Origin: Elgaria multicarinata webbii
Taxonomy: Eukaryota > Chordata > Lepidosauria > Squamata > Anguidae
Length of the DNA: 64,000 bases
Direction: 5' to 3'
Assembly (NCBI RefSeq): GCF_023053635.1
Contig: NC_086183.1
Coordinates: 35,011,501-35,075,500 of the forward strand
Positions 37,801 through 51,497 of the stretch are shown in pieces. The notes below the pieces were generated by a model. The model did no database searches and was not told where the DNA came from. It saw only the letters and a program-made list of their open reading frames with translations. A program made the translations under genes and the position numbers. Numbering within the stretch: the stretch's first letter is position 1; every line of letters starts with the position of its first letter.

Positions 37801-39017
37801 GCAGGGGCTCGTTGGCTTCCTTTGGGAAGGGCCCTTGCTCGGGGCGGGGGGGGCGGAGCAGCAGCTGCTTCCCGTCCCCCCCCCCCCGCACACACATCGC
37901 CAGGCAGGGCTGGGAAAACCCCTGGACAGCTGTGGGCGAGGCTGAGCTGGAGGGACCCCCTGCCCAGTTAACGACCCACAAGAGCGGAGGATGATGGGGC
38001 TGCACCTCCTACAGGCAGGCCAGATCCAGCCCGGGGTGGTGGGCGTGGGGGTGGGGGGTCCTCCCTGCCCAGGTCCATCAAAGCCCCGCCCCTGTTTGAG
38101 CTCCTGGGAATTGCTCAGACTTCTCAACAGGGCGGGATGCCAGGGCTCAAAGCAGCCCAGCAACTCTTTACACACACCCATTACGAAGGCAGGAGCCCTT
38201 CCTTGAGCTGGGAACGAAAGCCCAAACCGCAGGCGCTTCGGACAGCTAGAACAGGCCCCGCTGGGGGAAGAGGTCGCCCCAGATGGTGAGGGGGGAGCGA
38301 GCGAAGAGGGCAGCCTTGACGCGCTCTGCCCTTGCTCAGAGGGGAAACAGCTCTGCCCTCGTGAAAACCAGGGGCCGGGCCGGGATCCCCTTTGTCTCTC
38401 CTGAAATGGAAAATATCTGTCCTACCCAAGGTTGTTTTTGTGGGGTGGGGGAGGGTCTTCCTGCTTTGCATACCACACAGCCGCCTGGAAACCCCCCTCA
38501 GGGCTGCACGGAACAGCAAAAACAGGAAACACCCGAACTCTTACTGGAAAGTTGGAAATGGGGGCTGGAAGGTCAGCCGGCCCAGAGGGAGAAGCCACTT
38601 TGCGCAGCAAAACCTCGCTGGCCCATCCACTAGCAGGCCCAGCCTTGGATTCTTTGCCTGCAGTGCATACACAAGGTTTTCCCCCGAGGAAGGCGTTAAA
38701 GGTGCCCCACCGGCCACGATGTGTGCACACTCGGCCCATGAACCTCCCACCACCAAGGGCCCCAGCACTTTGGGATCCTGCGGAACCTGCTTGGCCAGTG
38801 GGACCGAAGAAAGGCGTGCAGATCCAGCCAGGGATGCTCAGGTTTCTCCAAAAGGATCCTCTTGTCTCTCTGACTCCAGCTTTGAAGGATACAGTAGAGC
38901 TGGGAAAGGTACAGGCGAGAGCAGGCCCCTCCGAGGGACAGCATGGCAACAAAGACGCCCTCACATGACCAAGGGCCTGGGCCTGGGGGCCTGGGCCCTG
39001 TCTCTCTCTCTCTCATT

Positions 39018-39021
<4 letters not shown>

Positions 39022-39056
<35 letters not shown>
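39022..39056. repeat. (CA)n microsatellite
   Basis: About 17 CA dinucleotides preceded by a short CT run. Confidence 0.9.
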
Positions 39057-39058
<2 letters not shown>

Positions 39059-40229
39059 GGAGGGGGGGGAGATTTCGCTTTGAACCTCCTCCATCAAACA
39101 ACCTGGAAAGAGGCAAACAATGGGGAGTGGCCGTGAAAGAGAGGAGCCCTTCCCGTCCCCCACACACACTGGCTACACCCAGTCATAAAGAGAGGGCGCG
39201 CCTCCGTCAGCCTTGGCACCAAAGAGGACCCAAATGAGTGAGTCCCAGGCAATTTTGACCAGGTGAAAATAACCTCGGCTGGTGACCATTTTGGGGCCTC
39301 CGCCTCTGAGCTTGGCCCTGGGGAGTCTGTGGCTCAAAGGCTGAGCTGGCCTGAAAAGGCCAGGAGGGGCAAGGAGGGTCCTCCTCTCCCCTCTCCCCCC
39401 CCCCCACACCTCTACTACTTCACAGTTATTTAGGCCGGCCCTGGAGCTCATCCTTCTTCACAGCCCACCTTCTGATCTGAGAACATTGATCTCTAAGCTC
39501 AGATGTGACAAAAACTAGTTACAGAAATGCACTCTGCATGAGCTCAGAGGCAAGCACTCCTTGATGATTGCATCTCATGTCCAAGGCATTTGAAGCCAGG
39601 TTCCTAAGCTAACCAGATGGAGGCTGCGTGATGAGTCCGAAAGACCACCGCTTGAATCTTGCTTCTGCCACCAAGCAAACCCCTACGCCCAGGCTTGTTG
39701 AAGATGAAAATATGGGGCTGCTTATTTTGTATATCCGCCTTTCCACGAAACTCTGCTTCCCGGTCAGAGCTATTGTAGGACTGCGTTCATGCACAGGGCC
39801 CATGTTGAATACTGCCTTGCCTTCTGTGAAGAGGAGCAGATCATCAATGCACTCACAAAGTGTGTGTACGATGCGCCCACCAGGGAATCGGGGCAGCCGC
39901 CAGGCCAGCTCAAAGCAGCTCCAGCTTTCTAGTCCTCACCATTTCTCCTTCCTTCTGCAGATCAGGAAGCCTCCCTCGGCAACAGCGCCAGGGGAACAGC
40001 TTCTGCTCCCAACCCTTCCTGAAACCGCAGCGCCTGCATTTATTTATGATAAATTGGAAGAACTGATAACACGATGTTCCAAAAACGGAACACCCTTCCA
40101 GTTAGTACTGGAAATATTACGTACAGAGCACTAGCACGTGAGTCCTAGGCCTCCGTGGCTCTTTCGGAGGAACTCCAGGTGGGGTGGGGTGGAAAAAGGA
40201 GGAGGGTTGTGGGCGAGGACTGCTACAGC

Positions 40230-40605
40230 TACAGTTACCCACACTCTGGTAACCTCTTGCCTGGACTACTGCAATGCGCTTTGAAAACAATCTGGCACAC
40301 TTTCACTTGTTCAAAGTAGGGAAGTGAGATTGTTAACGGGGACTGGCCAATGTGATCATATTACACCAGAGCTTTATGCCGGTCTCTATCCAAGACAAAT
40401 TCCAAAGTGCTGGGGCTAACCTACCAAGCCCTGAACAGCTTGGGGCCAGAGACAGCTGAAGGACTGTCTGCCCTTACATAGAATGTAAGCCTATGCGGCA
40501 GGGTCTTGCTATTTACTGTTTTACTCTGTACAGCACCATGTACATTGATGGTGCTATATAAATAAATAAATAATAATAATAATAAAAATAATAATAATAT
40601 ATACC
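40230..40605 (+). mobile_element. L2-like LINE 3' end
   Basis: A reverse-transcriptase-like stretch reads LVTSCLDYCNA, a motif of L2/CR1-clade enzymes. It is followed by CTGGGGCTAACCTACCAAGC, the conserved tail TGTACAGCACCATGTACATT and an ATAA-rich end. 5'-truncated. Confidence 0.65.
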
Positions 40606-40984
40606 TGCCCAGACCCTAACTTTATCCCCAGAGGCACTTCTCTGAGTGGCTTTTCAGCAGTGGGACCCCAGTTGCAGAATGAGCTCCCCAGAGGCTCACC
40701 TGGCTCCAACGTTGCGGATATTTTCAGATCCAGGTGAAGAGCTTTGTAGCCCTTCAGTTTTGAAAACCCCAGTGCATGTAAGCATGTTGCTGCTGGCTTT
40801 TATCTTGATGAATAGTTTCATTTTCATTCACCGTTTATTTCATTTCTATACTGTTCCATAGCCAAAGGTCTCTGGGTGGTTCACAAAAAATAAAAACCAT
40901 CTAAATATATTACACATAATAAAAACATATAAATGGATAACACACATGCATGCACACACACACACACAGTCAACAGCACCCGGG

Positions 40985-41530
40985 GCCCACAGCTTCGCTC
41001 AGCTGTTTGGGAGAGCAAGATGTGGGACACGCCGGGACAGTGTCTGGAGGTGCTTCGCTGGCTGCCAGTCCAGGTCCGATTCAAAGTATTAACATTCAAA
41101 GCCCTAAACAGCTTGGGGCCAGGCTGAAGGAACACATATGTACCTTCCTGGACCCTAAGATAATCCTTTGGGGTCCTTCTCTGTGAGCGCCTGCCAAAGG
41201 AAGTGAGGTGGGTGGCTACCAGGAACAGGGCCTTCCCTGCTGTGGCACCCCAGCTGTGGAATGAGGTCCCCAGAGAGGTTCGCCTAGCACCTACGTTATA
41301 CTCCCTGAAGCCAGGTGAATACCATTTTATTCCCCCAGCATTTTAACAGTTTACTACTTTAGTCTTTTAACTTTGCTGTTTTAAATCTCTGCATTCCTGC
41401 TCAATTTTATTCTGGTTGTACTTTTATACTGAGGTTTAAATTTTATACCTAAGTTGTATTTTATTTTAATTTTTGTGAGCCGCCCAGAGAGCTTTGGCTA
41501 TTGGGTGGTATAGAAATGCAATAAATAAAA
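40985..41530 (+). mobile_element. L2-like LINE 3' end, second type of tail
   Basis: GGCTGCCAGTCCAGGTCCG, CAAAGCCCTAAACAGCTTGG and GCTGTGGAATGAGGTCCCC lead to the tail GTGAGCCGCCCAGAGAGC and GGGTGGTATAGAAATGCAAT. Confidence 0.65.
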
Positions 41531-41599
41531 TGCTTTTGCCCCAAAATAAGAGAGAGACTTGTGAGGACTTAAAGACCCATTTGTCCTGGCATACATCAG

Positions 41600-41752
41600 C
41601 CTTCCCCACACTGGGACACACACACACCCAGATGTGCTGGACTGCAATTCCCATCATCCTCAGACAGCATGTCAAATGCCCATGCTGGCTGAAACTGATG
41701 GGTGTTGCAATCTAACCAATCTGGAGGGCCCCAGGGTTGGGAAAGGCTGATC
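41600..41752. repeat. Diverged copy of the palindromic MITE
   Basis: CAGCCTTCCCCACACTGGG at the left pairs with CCCAGGGTTGGGAAAGGCTG at the right; CCAGATGTGCTGGACTGCAA pairs with the diverged CCAATCTGGAGG side. Confidence 0.6.
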
Positions 41753-42920
41753 AGAGCCCACTTCATCAGACACTTAAAACTCCTGCTCTGTTGGCAGGGA
41801 AATATACACAGGGGCGGGGTGGCGGCTATAAACAACGAGGTCAGGGGGATTGAAGCACAGAAAAGTACAGACGGCGATCACTGCCTGGGGTTATCACCAG
41901 TTGTTGGGTGATAACACAGGCCCCCATGCATTGGTGCACAGATTAACACAAGGAGTGTAATAAAAAGCCTTTGTCCCTGTTCAGGCCACAGGAGGTGGAG
42001 TTGAATCTCTTGAAGGAATTATAGTTTGACGGTAGCTTACAACTCAAAGCTGCTGAAGTCCCTTTGTTCTCCCACAGCCACCTCAGGACACTGACAGGCC
42101 GGGCTGTCCCAGTTCGCCCCCCGCCCCCCGCCCTGGTCCAGGGGCTGACGGCCAAGCCTCCCAAATTAAGCCCATGGCGCTGAGACAGCCTTTGTTCACA
42201 GAGTCAGCTTTTGCAGCAGACACACTCTGGAAACCAGAGCAAAGGCAGAGGCCGGAGTAGCCGAGCGCAAGAAGGCAGCCTCTGGGCTCCTGAGACAGCA
42301 GGAAAACATTAACCACAGCCCGGCTGCCCGGATGGGGGTGGGGGCAGCCCCAGTGCAGGCAGCCGAGCAACCAGAGGGGCACCCACCCACCCCTGCGCAT
42401 CCCACAGCAGGGGCTCCGCTGGCCTTGCTCCACCGCTGGCGCCTGCCTCCGTGCCAACAGGCCCCAGGCGGCAGCAGCAGCAACCAGGAGGAGGTGTGAT
42501 CCAGGCCCTCTGCCAAGCCGAGGAAGTGGGTCACGGCGGCCGCTTATGCTCAGGGCCCTCTGCCAGCCTGCAGGGCGGGGATAAATCCTGCATTGCTGAA
42601 CTGCTGCTAGGGGCACCAGAGGAGGGAGGACGCTTGACCTACATTCTCACAGCTTGGAAGGCTGAGTCCCCTCCCTCTGAGAGTTGCGGGCCCTCAGCTC
42701 CACCACCTCGCTGCTGTCTGGTGTCCCCCCCCCCCCCACACACACACGTTGGTTGTTCTGCTGCTCCTATTGAGCGGAGCTCAATTTGAGCCTCAGCCCC
42801 AGAAGCGACTTTCAGTACCATGATTTGCCTTGAAACATGAAATGCTGCAAGTGAACAGTGCCTCTGAACACATGCAGAGTATACTTCCCGCTCAACCCTC
42901 AGTAACTATCACTGGAGTCT

Positions 42921-43032
42921 ATTCTCATAGACTCACAGACTCATAGAATAGCAGAGCTGGAAGGGGCCTACAAGGCCATCGAGTCCAACCCCCTGCTCAA
43001 TGCAGGAATAATCCACCCTAAAGCATTCTCCG
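42921..43032 (-). mobile_element. CR1 LINE 3' end
   Basis: The 3' terminus with repeated ATTCTATGAGTCT-like units, CCTTCCAGCTCTGC and GGTTGGACTCGATGGCCTTG on the minus strand. Confidence 0.8.
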
Positions 43033-43303
43033 CAATTCCAGGACGGAGCAGCCAAAGAATATCCCAGGTCCTCCTCATCCTCTTACAGCAACTGACGGAA
43101 TCACCCTCTCTCACCCTTTTCATTGGGTTCATCTTCAGAATAGCCCTGCAAAGGAGGTCTTTTCCTCTCAGCCTCAACTCCCTCATTTGTACTAGTGGGA
43201 AGGAGCGATTTGCCTGCAGGATGGCCGAGGCAGGTGCGTGGTTCGCCCAGGACCCCTCCGCTGCTCCCCCGGCCCTTTCCCAGGCCCTCGTCTGCTTCTG
43301 TCA

Positions 43304-43350
43304 AGGGGCTAAGCTGGTCAGTGCCTGGATGGGAGACCACCTGGGACAGG
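43304..43350 (+). repeat. 5S rRNA-derived fragment flanked by an inverted repeat
   Basis: GGGGCTAAGCTGGTCAGTGC and CTGGATGGGAGACCACCTGG resemble the 3' half of 5S rRNA (A-box GCTAAGC and C-box GGATGGGAGACC), with the segment between them shortened. A 13-bp exact inverted repeat flanks it: CTTCTGTCAAGGG (43295-43307) and CCCTTGACAGAAG (43379-43391). It is too short and deleted to be a working 5S gene; a 5S-derived SINE or a MITE carrying a 5S piece are possible. Confidence 0.6.
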
Positions 43351-43530
43351 TGGAAGGCCCCACCCACCCCTCTGAATTCCCTTGACAGAAGGCAGGCAGG
43401 ATCCAAATGGCTTTACAAGCCCATTTAAACTGTGTAGAGAGAGCCATTTAAACGTATCCGAGGTGCCCCCTCCCCAGTCAATCTCCCTTCACCCAGATAA
43501 AAATATCACTAAGTTTTGCTTTAGAGGAGC

Positions 43531-43551
43531 TTTATTCACTCATTCTTTATT
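43531..43551 (-). terminator. MIA polyadenylation signals
   Basis: Two minus-strand AATAAA hexamers (43551-43546 and 43536-43531) lie about 365-380 nt after the MIA stop codon. No other candidate is closer. Confidence 0.6.
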
Positions 43552-43725
43552 AATGGGTGGGTGATTTGCATTGCTCAAAGCACAGCTTATGGAGCCGTCT
43601 GCGCACGCGCTGGGGCTACTGCTGCCGCCCTGAACCCAGGGCTATGAACCCTCTTCACCTCCTCAGCCCCTGGAAGGCCTGCTGGGAGCAGCAGCAGCAG
43701 CAAACTAGAAGAGACAGAGACAAAG

Positions 43726-43730
<5 letters not shown>

Positions 43731-43768
<38 letters not shown>
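43731..43768. repeat. (GA)n microsatellite
   Basis: About 19 GA dinucleotides in the MIA 3'UTR. Confidence 0.9.
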
Positions 43769-43771
<3 letters not shown>

Positions 43772-43914
43772 CCTTTGCAAAACAGCCCAGGCACGACTGA
43801 GCCTGGGCCTTCAGGCGGGACCCTCGCCAGGTCCACCCTGCTGGAGCAGCACAACTTCTGCAAAAGAGCAAGGCTCACGTGGAGGAGGCAGGGTCCCGAT
43901 CCGGGCACTTCAAG

Positions 43915-46041
43915 TCACTGGCAGTAGAAGTCCCACTTCTGAAAGAAAGGGAAGGTCGCTGGTGGTGGGGGGGGGCATTCGCTGACTGCAACTCTGGCAC
44001 GAGCAGCATCAAAATGCCTTTCATGGTACGGGCGCGGTTACTCAGGATCAGGGATAGGCCCTCTGCACAGGTTCAGAAGCACTGCCACCTTCCACGCTCA
44101 GCCTTGGGGAGCCCTTGCTCAAAACAACATGCAGGCAGGCTCCCCGGTAGAAGCCTACCAAGGCAGGTTCAGGTGCTTTCCCTTCTAAAGAGGCAAGGAA
44201 CAACAAAGGCCCAAGGGGGGCGGGGGAATCCAGCCTGTGCCGTGTCTTACATAGCTGTGGGCAAGTCATAGTGGGCCAGGCCCACCCAGCGCAAATGCAG
44301 GGCAGGGATTTCCTCCAAAGCAGGCAGAGACCGCTGGGCCAGCTGACGCAGCCCTGCCCGCCAAAGAGAGAAGCAAAGCCCTGGGGAGAGGCGCGTATGC
44401 CGCAAACTTGGGAGATGGACAGCCAACGGGTGCAGAAGGGCCGTCCGCCGCAGCTCCAGGCGGCTTCTTGGGGGCTCGCTCAGTGTTGTCCAAACTGCAG
44501 GCACAACCTCATCCTTGCCCAGCAAACTAGTTATGTGAAGGAGGCAACAGGGTCATAAAAAAAGGCCTTGGGGTGGCAAAGTAAGTGGCCAGGTGGGAGA
44601 GGGAGAAGGAAAGAAGGCTGCCCCCCAGGCCCAGCCCTCCAGGGGTGCCACACTTACATCCGTCTTCACCTCCACCTTGCCAGGCTTCAGGTACTGGTTC
44701 TCCTGGACAACCGAGCTGGGGAAATAGCCCAAACGGGCCGGCTGCTCCCCGTAATAGTCACCTTGCACCTGGGCAGAGAGGGGGTGCATGAGCGACGTTC
44801 CTCCGCCAATTTCCCCACAGCAGGAGCCCCCTCTGCTGGCCATTTGGAGGAAGTCTCAGCAGCACCTCCGAGCCCACCCCCACCCCCACACCCAGACCAC
44901 AGCTCAGGGCTTGGGGTGCCTCTTCGGAAGCCCAATTCCTCTTAATCATTCTCATCGCATTTGAACACCTTTAACTTGCAAAATGGTTTACAGCCTTTCC
45001 CCCCCCCCCCCCAATGTCATCCCCCCACCCTTGTCCCCATTTCAGAGATGGGCAACTGAGGCTGAAAAAGGCCAGCTAAAGTGGCCACCCAGAGACTGTG
45101 TAGGAGGCATGGAACTTGAACGCAAGACTCACAGGCAGAAATTTGCCCCTCTGTCTCTCAGGCTGCAGGCTCTGGTGAGCCAGACAAAAGCCAAGCACTC
45201 TGCCCATGCTCACGACTTCTCACATTTCACAGTTTGCACATCTTCACTGAGCTGTGGTCCTAACCCCGCAAATCCTGGCGGACGGGAAGGGCCCGGCCCC
45301 TACTCACGCTGCCACCCCAGAAGAGCCGCCCGCGGCCTTTCAGCTTGGAGAAGACGTAGACCACTTGGCCCCGCTGGACGTGGATGAAGCGGCAGTCGGG
45401 GGCGATGTAATCTTGCAGCGCCACTGCAATGGAGATGGGATCTGGGGGGGGGGGGAAGGGCCCAGGAGCCAGAGAGGTTCACCCAAGGGAAGTGAGCTCC
45501 ACGCTCCCCCCACCCCGCGATGCCCGCTTCAGCCAGAACTCTTCGCCACAGGGGGAGATGCCTCGTGTGAAGCAGGAGTGTTTCTGGCCTTCCTGCATCT
45601 GCTACCAACGGATTTCATCGGAGGACCCTGAGCTCAGCACTACGCATCATTGCATAAGGCTACCCTCTTCCTCCCTCTCTCACAGAGCCCAAACCTTTCC
45701 ACGCTCCCTCGCAGGAGCGGCTCCACCTTGGTGGCCTTCCTTTCCCAGCTCTACAATACCCAGCCCCAATTCGCAGATGGTGGGAACAAACTCCGGGTCC
45801 AAAGCCACACTTGCGGCCTTCTGGGGGACGTTCGGTGGGTCAGTCCGAGGGGCCCCTCGCCTGCCAGCACTTCCGTTCCCAGGGCGGGGGGGGAGGGGGG
45901 AGCACACTCACGGTTGCACTCGGCATCCGCGCACAGCTTCTTGTCCGCCAGCTTGCCCATCTGGCGCCCGCTCCCCACGGGGCCCCAAAAGGCACAGAGG
46001 AGCAGACCGGCCCAGAGGAAGTGGCAGGCGGCACCCGGCAT
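43915..46041 (-). CDS. MIA: MIA (melanoma inhibitory activity), complete, four exons
   Basis: Small secreted protein with an SH3-like fold, made by cartilage, that binds fibronectin and integrins. Exons: 45912-46041, 45308-45441, 44658-44768, 43915-43938; GT-AG junctions in consistent phase; 132 residues (human 131). The last exon codes only KWDFYCQ and was found by splice phase and homology. A signal peptide occupies about residues 1-25 (LWAGLLLCAFWGPVG). The mature part starts near GRQMGKLADKKLCADAEC, followed by HPISIAVALQDYIAPDCRF, RGQVVYVFSKLKGRGRLFWG and GDYYGEQPARLGYFPSSVV. The four cysteines of MIA (KLC, AEC, PDCR, FYC), forming its two disulphides, are all present. MIA rather than OTOR is supported by the neighbours SNRPA and RAB4B. 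Confidence 0.97.
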
Positions 46042-47142
46042 TTTGCTGTCTAGACTGAGGCAGCCGAAGAGCTTCTTCGATGGAAAAACTGGTCGGCATC
46101 CAAGAGAAAATAAGGTCGTTTGAGGCGCTCGCCCTGACGAGTTTTGCCCATGCAGGAAAACTGGCTAAAGCCTGTCACCAACACATCCGCTCACCCACAG
46201 CCACGAGCTCAGCTGCGGTGCTGTCACGGAACCTTTACAAACATTCGAATTGCTGAGCAGCAAGGATCAGTCCTGAAAATTAGTAAGCGTTGCCACGTTA
46301 CATATGCCTTTGCCCCAATTTTTCGGAAGCTCAAGCACAGGAACAGCCTTCCCGCTTACTTCCTTTCCCCTTGATTTTATAAGGAGGGAATGGAAAGCCC
46401 GGAACCACCAGGATGCTTCTTAAAACTTTCCAAATGGCATTTTCTCCCTGCCACGCAGCTTTTGCAGTCGAAGAATTCCAGTGCTATAAACACAAAGCGG
46501 GGTAAGGAGTTCCAGCCTGGGGTCCTTGCCTGGCTAAACAGGAAGCAGACGCCAAGAGAACAGGCTAGCCCTTGAGGAGAGGAGCTGCCACACGGAGCAC
46601 CTTTGTGTGCTGCTGAGTTCACACACGTTCACACCCACCCACTTTCTTGGTGGGAGGGCAGGGAAGAGGGCAACACGCTGGGCCACTTTCATTTTATCCT
46701 CTGAAATTCCAGTGGGTTAGAACTACAGCAACGGAACTGCGGGTCAGTTGGATCAGGGAAGCCCCCAACTCCAGACAGACATTTTATAACCAGTGCACAG
46801 GGCGCTGCTGAACGCGGCCAATGCCTGCTCGTGAGGTGCGTCTCTTCCCATGCAGAAAGAGGGGGCCTGATCCAAAGAGCAGGGCGGTCCGTGCTCGTAA
46901 GCAACCTTAGCAGAGGTATCCCATGCCAGCATGTGCGCATGCTCCCTCCTGCCTCATCCTCACCCCAGCAACGGCCCACAACTGCCCTCTGCTGGCTCCT
47001 GGGTCTGGGCTGCCGCCAGCCCGGAATGCACCTCAGCCCACTGGGGTTTCTCCCACTGGAGCTGAAGTCAGCTAGCCAATGCTCCAGTGTAGCCCTTGCT
47101 CTTGCAGATTTGTGGTGAGAAATAAATGCAATGAAGGAGAAT

Positions 47143-47274
47143 GATAGAATCATAGAATAGCAAAGTTGGAAGGGGCCTCTAATGCCATCAAGTCCAACCC
47201 CCTGCTCAATGCAGGAATCCACCCTAAAGCATCCCCGACAGATGGTTGTCCAGCTGCCTCTTGAAGGCCTCCAA
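47143..47274 (-). mobile_element. CR1 LINE 3' end
   Basis: The terminus ATTCTATGATTCTAT, CCCTTCCAACTTTG and GGTTGGACTTGATGGCATTA on the minus strand. Confidence 0.8.
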
Positions 47275-47628
47275 GAGAGCAGAACAGTTTGGATCCACAG
47301 TGCCCCCCACTGGCTTTTAGCCAATATTGCAGCCTCAAGCTCACTGACGTATCGTCTATCTCCCCCGCCCCGCTTCCAAAGGCCCTTTCTTACCAGGGTG
47401 CAGCATGTCACTCTGGACCTGACCCAAATAAATAGCAGGTACCAGAGTAATAGGAATGATCAACAACTTGCCCCAGGAGTCTCCCACGATAGCACCGTCC
47501 CAAGGTTGCCCCACACTGGCTTTGTAACACACACTCTTAGCTGTCGCCTAGGTCCTGTTAAGAACTGCCTCCAGGTGATCAGGAAAGGAAGCTGTAGCAC
47601 AGCCAGTTGTCAGGCTACAGTGACTGGC

Positions 47629-47877
47629 TCATAGACTCATAGACTAGTAGAGCTGGAAGGGTCCTATGAGGCCATCGAGTCCAACCCCCTGCTCAATGCA
47701 GGAATCCACAGGTGGCTGTTCAGCTGCCTCTTGACGGCCTCTAATGTGGGAGAGCCCACAACCTCCCTGGGTAATTGGTTCCATTATCATACTGCTCTAG
47801 CAGTCAGGAAGTTTTTCCTGATGTTACAGGAAGCCAGATTCTGGCTAGACTTCAGCCCATTCATGTCTAGTAAGAGG
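47629..47877 (-). mobile_element. CR1 LINE 3' end
   Basis: It runs from the ATGAGTCTATGAG terminus into the end of the CR1 ORF (AAAAACTTCCTGACTGCTAG). It lies just beyond the SNRPA poly(A) signal. Confidence 0.8.
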
Positions 47878-47990
47878 ATGGACCTGTAAAAGCTAGTGGG
47901 ATCCATTGCTAGGTTTTCTGCATACCTCCTCCCACCCCCACCTTCCAGGCAATAAAGAGCAAAAACCAAAGATAAAGAATAAACCAATGT

Positions 47991-47996
47991 TTTATT
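47991..47996 (-). terminator. SNRPA polyadenylation signal
   Basis: AATAAA on the minus strand, about 355 nt after the stop. T-rich sequence follows within 30 nt. Its spacing from the two U1A-binding boxes supports it as the site in use. Confidence 0.8.
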
Positions 47997-48016
47997 GCAA
48001 AACAGAAAAGCTCCAG

Positions 48017-48050
48017 GTGCAATGTCTGGCCGTCAGACCCTGGGTACAAT
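48017..48050 (-). promoter_or_regulatory. Polyadenylation inhibition element (PIE) in the SNRPA 3'UTR
   Basis: On the minus strand ATTGTAC (48050-48044) and ATTGCAC (48023-48017) are separated by 20 nt, and the second is 20 nt upstream of AATAAA. In human SNRPA, two such heptamers (AUUGUAC and AUUGCAC) each bind one U1A molecule; the pair blocks poly(A) polymerase and so limits U1A production. Both boxes, their order and spacing are as known for that feedback element. Confidence 0.85.
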
Positions 48051-48170
48051 GCTTTTGCAAGGAATCGGCTGCTCTCTTCCACGCTGCTTGAGCATACACA
48101 GACACACCTCCCAAGTTGCGGAGCATAGCCAGGGGCAGGTAGCTCTGCCTGCCCTTTTCTGCAGCTGATT

Positions 48171-48175
<5 letters not shown>

Positions 48176-48207
<32 letters not shown>

Positions 48208-48209
48208 TT

Positions 48210-48242
<33 letters not shown>
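48176..48242. repeat. (CT)n(CA)n microsatellite in the SNRPA 3'UTR
   Basis: A CT run followed by a CA run, transcribed as TG then AG in the SNRPA 3'UTR, between the stop codon and the PIE. Confidence 0.9.
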
Positions 48243-48243
<1 letters not shown>

Positions 48244-48351
48244 ACTTACCTCACAGAACAGAACACTAAAACTCACAACCTAACCCATTTTACAGGCGAT
48301 AACTAGAAGAGGGAGGGAAAGGAATCCGGGGGCAGGAGGCTGTGGGAGGCA

Positions 48352-51497
<3,146 letters not shown>

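Larger units (their letters stand above)
37801..43914. other. Intergenic Rho-like gene to MIA: repeats and MIA 3'UTR
   Basis: Contents: 18-bp repeats (38324-38341, 39532-39549, 42862-42879), a CA tract (39022-39056), L2-like LINE sequence (40230-40605, 40985-41530), a MITE (41600-41752), CR1 (42921-43032), a 5S-like fragment (43304-43350) and a GA tract (43731-43768). No exon was recognised. Confidence 0.6.
46042..47990. other. Intergenic SNRPA to MIA
   Basis: Upstream flank of MIA and downstream flank of SNRPA. It holds two CR1 3' ends (47143-47274, 47629-47877). No CpG island at the MIA start, fitting a tissue-restricted gene; no TATA box was securely placed. Confidence 0.6.

Noticed and set aside
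36769-38181. Long minus-strand open frame (470 codons) over the Rho-like promoter
   Set aside because: It contains exon 1 of the Rho-like gene but runs through its donor and CpG island. Splice sites and homology fit the short exon 37230-37428.
43304-43350. Functional 5S rRNA gene
   Set aside because: Only part of the 3' half is present and it is shortened internally.
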